Assembly (NCBI RefSeq): GCF_000758165.1
Contig: NZ_JNUP01000003.1
Coordinates: 248,001-312,000, forward strand
Source of the DNA: Spirochaeta lutea
Lineage (GTDB): Bacteria > Spirochaetota > Spirochaetia > DSM-27196 > Salinispiraceae
Length of the DNA: 64,000 nt
Reading direction: 5' to 3'
Shown here piece by piece: positions 59,997 through 64,000 of this stretch. Under the pieces are notes generated by a model. That model was given only the letters and a program-made list of their open reading frames with translations. It was not told the origin of the DNA and did no database searches. Position numbers and translations under genes: made by a program. Numbering within the stretch: position 1 is the first letter of the stretch; each line of letters begins with the position of its first letter.

Positions 59997-60956
59997 ATGC
60001 CGGTAATTGTTCCTATAGCCAGTGGAAAGGGCGGTGTTGGAAAGACTATCACCGCCCTGCACCTCGCTCTCGGTCTTGCCTCCCATGGAAAGGCAGTGGT
60101 TTTGGTAGACGGGGATTCAGGTAGTTCTAACCTGCACACCCTGTTGGGTGTGCCGAAGGAACAACCGGGTATCGGGAGCATCATCCAACGGCAAGAGCGC
60201 CACATCTCCGATCTAATTCTCGCCACGTCAGCCGATCATCTGTTTTTTATCCCGGGCGACGGCTGGAATACCGGCACCTCCAACCCTCCCTATTGGGTAA
60301 AACGTCGTCTCGGGAAGGAGCTCCAGGAACTGGTGGCCGATTTTGTGATTCTCGATCTGAGTCCGGGCACCGGATTGTTCACCCTGGATATGTTTCTTCT
60401 TTCAAATTTTGGGCTGGTGGTAACCACTCCGGAAATTCCATCCCTTTTGAACAGTTACTCCTTCATAAAACATGCGGCTCTGCGGAGCATGCAACAACTT
60501 ACTCCGCGGAACACCCCGGAAGGCGCATTTTTTGAGAACCTACACCGTCGCAACATCGGCAGCAAAGGCACAACACTCCCTCACCTCATCGAGGAATTGC
60601 ATTCCCAAAACCCTGAATTAGCTGAGCGTTGTAGCGAACAGCTAACCCTGCTTAGACCCCAATTGGTTTTGACTCTGGGGACCAATCCCAAGGATTTAGA
60701 TTTCGGATCAACCCTCCGGGACGTAACCATGGCGCATCTGGGTGTAAAGAGTGATTTTATTGGTTTTGTCCCCTGGTACGCCCAGATGCGGAGTCTGGTC
60801 AACGGTAAGAACAACCTGTTTTCTCAGGCACCCGATAGTTCCACCGCTAAGTCATACCGCCACCTAGCACAACGGGTCCTGAGTTTTGAAAACAGCGTCA
60901 CCAACCGGTACATTCCCCCTGATCTTGAGGAACTCGGGAAAGAAAGTCAGTTTTAA
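59997..60956 (+). CDS. MinD/ParA-family ATPase
   Basis: A 319-residue P-loop ATPase with the deviant Walker A GKGGVGKT (signature Lys11, Lys16), DGDSGSSNLH as switch I and VILDLSPGT as switch II/Walker B. It is closest in style to FlhG/MinD proteins but has an unusual middle insert (about 165-240) and no amphipathic C-terminal membrane helix of MinD type is evident. Target unknown: neither flagellar, division nor partition genes are next to it. No ribosome site precedes the ATG. Confidence 0.88.
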   Translation: MPVIVPIASGKGGVGKTITALHLALGLASHGKAVVLVDGDSGSSNLHTLLGVPKEQPGIGSIIQRQERHISDLILATSADHLFFIPGDGWNTGTSNPPYWVKRRLGKELQELVADFVILDLSPGTGLFTLDMFLLSNFGLVVTTPEIPSLLNSYSFIKHAALRSMQQLTPRNTPEGAFFENLHRRNIGSKGTTLPHLIEELHSQNPELAERCSEQLTLLRPQLVLTLGTNPKDLDFGSTLRDVTMAHLGVKSDFIGFVPWYAQMRSLVNGKNNLFSQAPDSSTAKSYRHLAQRVLSFENSVTNRYIPPDLEELGKESQF

Positions 60957-60974
60957 TCTCATGAACGCATGGGC

Positions 60975-61988
60975 TTATGAGGTAATCCGTCTGAATCCTG
61001 GAACCTTGGCATACACGGTCTCATCCAGTCCAGATCGCAGACCGGCGGTAAGATAATGGAAGGCAAGCCCAGCAATCATGGCTCCGTTGTCCGTACAGAG
61101 GTCCAAAGGCGGGTAGTATGCCCGGATATCCTGCATACCCTGCAACCGGTCGCGTAGGTAGCTGTTTGCAGCCACTCCACCCCCCGCAACAACCCGGTTG
61201 ATTCCTGTATCCCTGCACGCTGCCTGAAGCTTTTTCAATAGGGTGTCTACAGCTACCCGTTCAAAGGAAGCACATATATTCTCGATACTCCGGGGCGATT
61301 CCCCATCCCAAAAAAGGTCCTGCTGATTGATGACCGCGTTTTTAAGGCCTGAGTAACTCACATCGTAGGCATGACCGGATTTATACAGATTGGCAAAGGG
61401 GAACTGGAAGGCCTTGGCATTACCCTTCCGGGCGAGATCATCGATAACCTTTCCGCCGGGGTACCCCAACCCTAGATGCTTGGCGACCTTGTCAAAGGCC
61501 TCCCCGATGGCATCATCTATACTGGCGCCCAGCACCTCCACCGTTAGTGGCCCGGATACCCGGGCTATGATGCTGTGGCCGCCGGATACCAGAAGCCCGA
61601 TAAAGGGATAGTCGATTTCTGCAGAGAGTTGGGGCGCATATAGATGAGCTAAGACATGATCCACCCCTACGAAGGGAACCTTCCAGGACAGGGACAGGGC
61701 TTTTGCGAAGGTTAGTCCGACAATCAATGATCCCGAAAGTCCCGGGCGATTTGTTACCCCTATACCCTGAATATCTCCCGGTGATAGCCCCCCCTGCTCC
61801 AGAGCCTGATGAAACACCGGCAGAATCCATTCTACATGTTTTCTGCTGGCAATTTCCGGTACGACACCGGCGAAGGGTTTGTGAAATTCTATTTGAGTGG
61901 CGACTACGTGACTGAGTATGGTTTTTCCATCCTCCACCACCGCGATAGAACATTCATCGCAGGAGCTTTCTATCCCTAGGATCTTCAC
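60975..61988 (-). CDS. tsaD: tRNA threonylcarbamoyladenosine transferase TsaD
   Basis: Transfers threonylcarbamoyl to A37 of ANN-reading tRNAs with TsaB and TsaE. The 337-residue ASKHA-fold protein has metal ligands His111 and His115 (GVDHVLAHLYA), GLLVSGGHS, YPGGKVID and AGGGVAANSYLR. The start is GTG 61988, overlapping the upstream stop by GTGA. Confidence 0.96.
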   Translation of the reverse strand: MKILGIESSCDECSIAVVEDGKTILSHVVATQIEFHKPFAGVVPEIASRKHVEWILPVFHQALEQGGLSPGDIQGIGVTNRPGLSGSLIVGLTFAKALSLSWKVPFVGVDHVLAHLYAPQLSAEIDYPFIGLLVSGGHSIIARVSGPLTVEVLGASIDDAIGEAFDKVAKHLGLGYPGGKVIDDLARKGNAKAFQFPFANLYKSGHAYDVSYSGLKNAVINQQDLFWDGESPRSIENICASFERVAVDTLLKKLQAACRDTGINRVVAGGGVAANSYLRDRLQGMQDIRAYYPPLDLCTDNGAMIAGLAFHYLTAGLRSGLDETVYAKVPGFRRITS

Positions 61989-63091
61989 GGCTCACCCCTC
62001 ATAATAATACTTGAGAGGTTATTAAACTCGTACCCGGATTCTAATATTGCCGGATACATATCGATGAGGACCTCCGCAAGAGTCTCGGTCCAGATATGAC
62101 CTATCATCACGGCGTATCCCCGCTTATTAGCTGTTTCCAAACCCTGTAGTACAGCTTGACGGATGGATTCCCGATCATTCTGATTGTCTAAAAAAATATC
62201 CCGTTCCACTATTGTCATTCCTATCTCAGCAGCCACCCGGGGGGCCACTGTTTCTGCGGTTGTTCGCGAATCCAGAAAAAACAGATTCTGTTTTTTCAAC
62301 TCATCCAGGATAATATTCATCAGCCGGGTATCCTGGGTGCCAGCCGATCCCATATGGTTATTTACCCCGACTAAACCCGGTACATCCTGAAGGTTGCGTC
62401 GTAGAAGGTCACGCACCTCTTGGTCCGGCATCTCATCCCGGATGGTTCCGGGACCCGGTTCTATTCCACCCTGGGATTCCAGGGGTAAATGAAGGATTAC
62501 TTCCTGTCCCGATGTGCGTATAATCTCGGCGGATATCACCGAGTCATTCAGGGCTGGAAGTACGGCAAAGGTCATTTTATCCGAAAAGGACAGGAAGGGA
62601 GTTAATAGCCCCGCATCGTATCCCACATCGTCAATGACCACCACCAGCTGGGGTGCTCTACCACCCATGGTTTGCGCCGGAGGAATTTCCGGAACAGGCT
62701 CCCGGGTACCAGGAGGGCTGGTTCGATCTTCCCCTCCCTCCCCCTTAGTTCCTGGATCTTCATCGTACTCACCCTGGGGTGTTGCATCCCCCTCGGGGTA
62801 GGTTTCCGGACCAATGGCCGGTTCCTGGGGTTCAGTGGGTTCTGGGATGATCTGGGTCCTGGAGTCCCAAGTATCAACCCCCTGATCCTGCTGGTCCGAG
62901 GAAGGTTCAGGGGTACCGGGGGCATGAGAATCACCAGGAGGATTTAAAAGCAAAACCAGGGCAAAAAGAAGCACAATGATCCCCACCAGCAATACCGTTA
63001 CCTGGCGGATAAACCTGTTTCGAGCCTGGCTGGGAGTAGGCTTTTTTTTATTGTTTCTGTTGGGTGCCCCATGGGTTGTTGATTGTGTCAT
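61985..63091 (-). CDS. Divergent polysaccharide deacetylase (YibQ, DUF610)
   Basis: A 368-residue membrane-anchored protein: a basic N-tail, one membrane segment (about 30-50), a Pro/Glu/Asp/Gly-rich linker (55-145) and a NodB-like domain (about 148-365) with VVVIDDVGYD, VILHLPLES and GVNNHMGS. The conserved Asp and His residues suggest a working metal site, but the substrate of the family is unknown; envelope glycans are likely. It is coupled to tsaD by a GTGA overlap. Confidence 0.85.
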   Translation of the reverse strand: MTQSTTHGAPNRNNKKKPTPSQARNRFIRQVTVLLVGIIVLLFALVLLLNPPGDSHAPGTPEPSSDQQDQGVDTWDSRTQIIPEPTEPQEPAIGPETYPEGDATPQGEYDEDPGTKGEGGEDRTSPPGTREPVPEIPPAQTMGGRAPQLVVVIDDVGYDAGLLTPFLSFSDKMTFAVLPALNDSVISAEIIRTSGQEVILHLPLESQGGIEPGPGTIRDEMPDQEVRDLLRRNLQDVPGLVGVNNHMGSAGTQDTRLMNIILDELKKQNLFFLDSRTTAETVAPRVAAEIGMTIVERDIFLDNQNDRESIRQAVLQGLETANKRGYAVMIGHIWTETLAEVLIDMYPAILESGYEFNNLSSIIMRGEP

Positions 63092-63195
63092 GCGTTAGAT
63101 ATGAAAAGGTACGATAGTTCGCGTGGTTGGTCAATCGAAGACTTTCGGAGATTTAACCCTCCGGCCGGCCCGGCAGCTGGAGCCACCGGGGATAT

Positions 63196-64000
63196 TCAGA
63201 GAAATACATCCTTAAGCTCTTCGGCCATGATCCGAAGTTTTCGTATGGACCGCATTTCAATTTGCCTCACTGTTTCCGGACTCACGTCGAAGACCTCTGC
63301 AATCTCTTTCAGGGTCCTTTTTGCTTCACCGTTCAGTCCGTATCGAGCACAAAGCACCCGCCGCTCCCGGGCCTCCAGACGATCCAGGAGATCTTCCATG
63401 GTATCATGAACCACCTTCTGCATAAGAAACCGGTCAGGAGAATAGGAATAATCTAGGCAAAGATCATAGAGGGTGCCGCCGTCGCTTTGAAGCTCACTAT
63501 CGAGACTTACTACTGTTTCTGATAGACTCATAATGGAAACCACCTCGTCCCGGGTTACCCCTAAAAAATCGGCGATTTCTTCTGCCCTGGGTTTACGCAT
63601 AAATCGCTGACTGAGGACGTTATAGGCAGCCTGAATTTTTTTCAGGGTATCCTCTTTCCGGTGGGGCAAGCGGATCTGACGCTTTTTATTCGCCAGGGCT
63701 CGGGTGATGCTCTGCTTGATCCACCAAGAAGCGTAGGTAGAAAACCGTACTTCCTTCCTGTAATCATACTTGGACGCGGCCTGCAGTAACCCAAGATTCC
63801 CTTCTTGCACAAGGTCGAGGAAGGTCACGCCGGGACAGATGTACTGCTTCGCGATTTTAATTACCAGGCGAAGGTTAGATTCGATAAGGCGTTGTTTGGC
63901 ATCAGGATCGCCGGCTTCGATTCTTCTGGACAATTCAAGCTCTTCATCGAAGGTCAGCAACGGATTTCGTTTGATGTCATCGAAGTAGGATTGAACACTG
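63196..64000 (-). CDS. Sigma-70 family sigma factor, partial
   Basis: The N-terminus is beyond the right edge; 268 residues are seen. The frame runs from the edge through YFDDIKRNPLLTFDEELELS (region 1.2), region 2 (NLRLVIKIAKQY, LVQEGNLGLLQAASKYDY, FSTYASWWIKQSI), region 3 (RQIRLPHRKEDTLKKI) and region 4 (TLKEIAEVFDVSPETVRQIEMRSIRKLR). It is a second sigma-70 type factor in this window, differing clearly from the one at 10 kb. The apparent start at 63960 is only a TTG inside region 1.2. Confidence 0.9.
   Translation of the reverse strand, partial: SVQSYFDDIKRNPLLTFDEELELSRRIEAGDPDAKQRLIESNLRLVIKIAKQYICPGVTFLDLVQEGNLGLLQAASKYDYRKEVRFSTYASWWIKQSITRALANKKRQIRLPHRKEDTLKKIQAAYNVLSQRFMRKPRAEEIADFLGVTRDEVVSIMSLSETVVSLDSELQSDGGTLYDLCLDYSYSPDRFLMQKVVHDTMEDLLDRLEARERRVLCARYGLNGEAKRTLKEIAEVFDVSPETVRQIEMRSIRKLRIMAEELKDVFL

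Overview
The window is typical chromosomal DNA of a free-living spirochaete, probably a Spirochaeta-like member of the Spirochaetaceae. This is inferred from gene content: SpoVG without any sporulation gene, a PEGA-repeat exported protein, a DUF115/MptE-like protein, a K+-dependent membrane pyrophosphatase and a chemotaxis operon, in DNA of moderate G+C with dense, mostly minus-strand operons. There is no rRNA, CRISPR array, insertion sequence or prophage. Genes are packed with many 1 to 50 base overlaps, and both ends of the window cut through genes (a CYTH protein on the left, a sigma factor on the right).

Layout. 1-12 kb: CYTH protein, formyltetrahydrofolate deformylase (purU), a metallo-beta-lactamase-fold hydrolase, a SlyX-like peptide, a surface lipoprotein with a PEGA-repeat protein, a GH16 glucanase lipoprotein, the membrane pyrophosphatase hppA, a Nudix hydrolase, cob(I)alamin adenosyltransferase, a sigma-70 factor and a LysM/degenerate-M23 protein. 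12-18 kb: tRNA-Pro, a PpiD/SurA-like foldase, a DUF115 protein and lepA. 18-25 kb: a chemosensory operon read STAS-cheA-cheB-cheW-hybrid kinase-receiver. 25-33.5 kb: a PDZ serine protease lipoprotein, a large unknown exported protein, ftsH, tilS, pth, rplY, tRNA-Gln and spoVG. 33.7-41.2 kb: an obg-nadD-yqeK-lytR-rsfS-nadC-nadB run preceded by rplU-prp-rpmA. 41.5-50.7 kb: gltBD, argS and pgeF. 50.7-64 kb: citramalate synthase (cimA) with a leader, a chemoreceptor, carAB, tRNA-Gln, apt, a MinD-like ATPase, tsaD, a YibQ-like protein and the partial sigma factor.

Most genes are housekeeping: translation and ribosome assembly, NAD synthesis, nitrogen assimilation (gltBD, carAB), isoleucine synthesis, envelope proteins and signalling. 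The most striking signals are regulatory. Upstream of cimA lies a 21-codon leader ORF with an isoleucine-dense run, followed by a perfect intrinsic terminator, as expected of an Ile-responsive transcription attenuator. Upstream of gltB is a sigma-54 type promoter and a 23-codon upstream ORF that ends inside the gltB ribosome binding site. The PpiD-like gene has a near-consensus promoter whose 17-base spacer contains a 15-base palindrome. The divergent apt and MinD-like genes both look leaderless, driven by promoters that share an 11-base repeat. Finally, the ftsH terminator hairpin lies inside the signal-peptide codons of the next gene.
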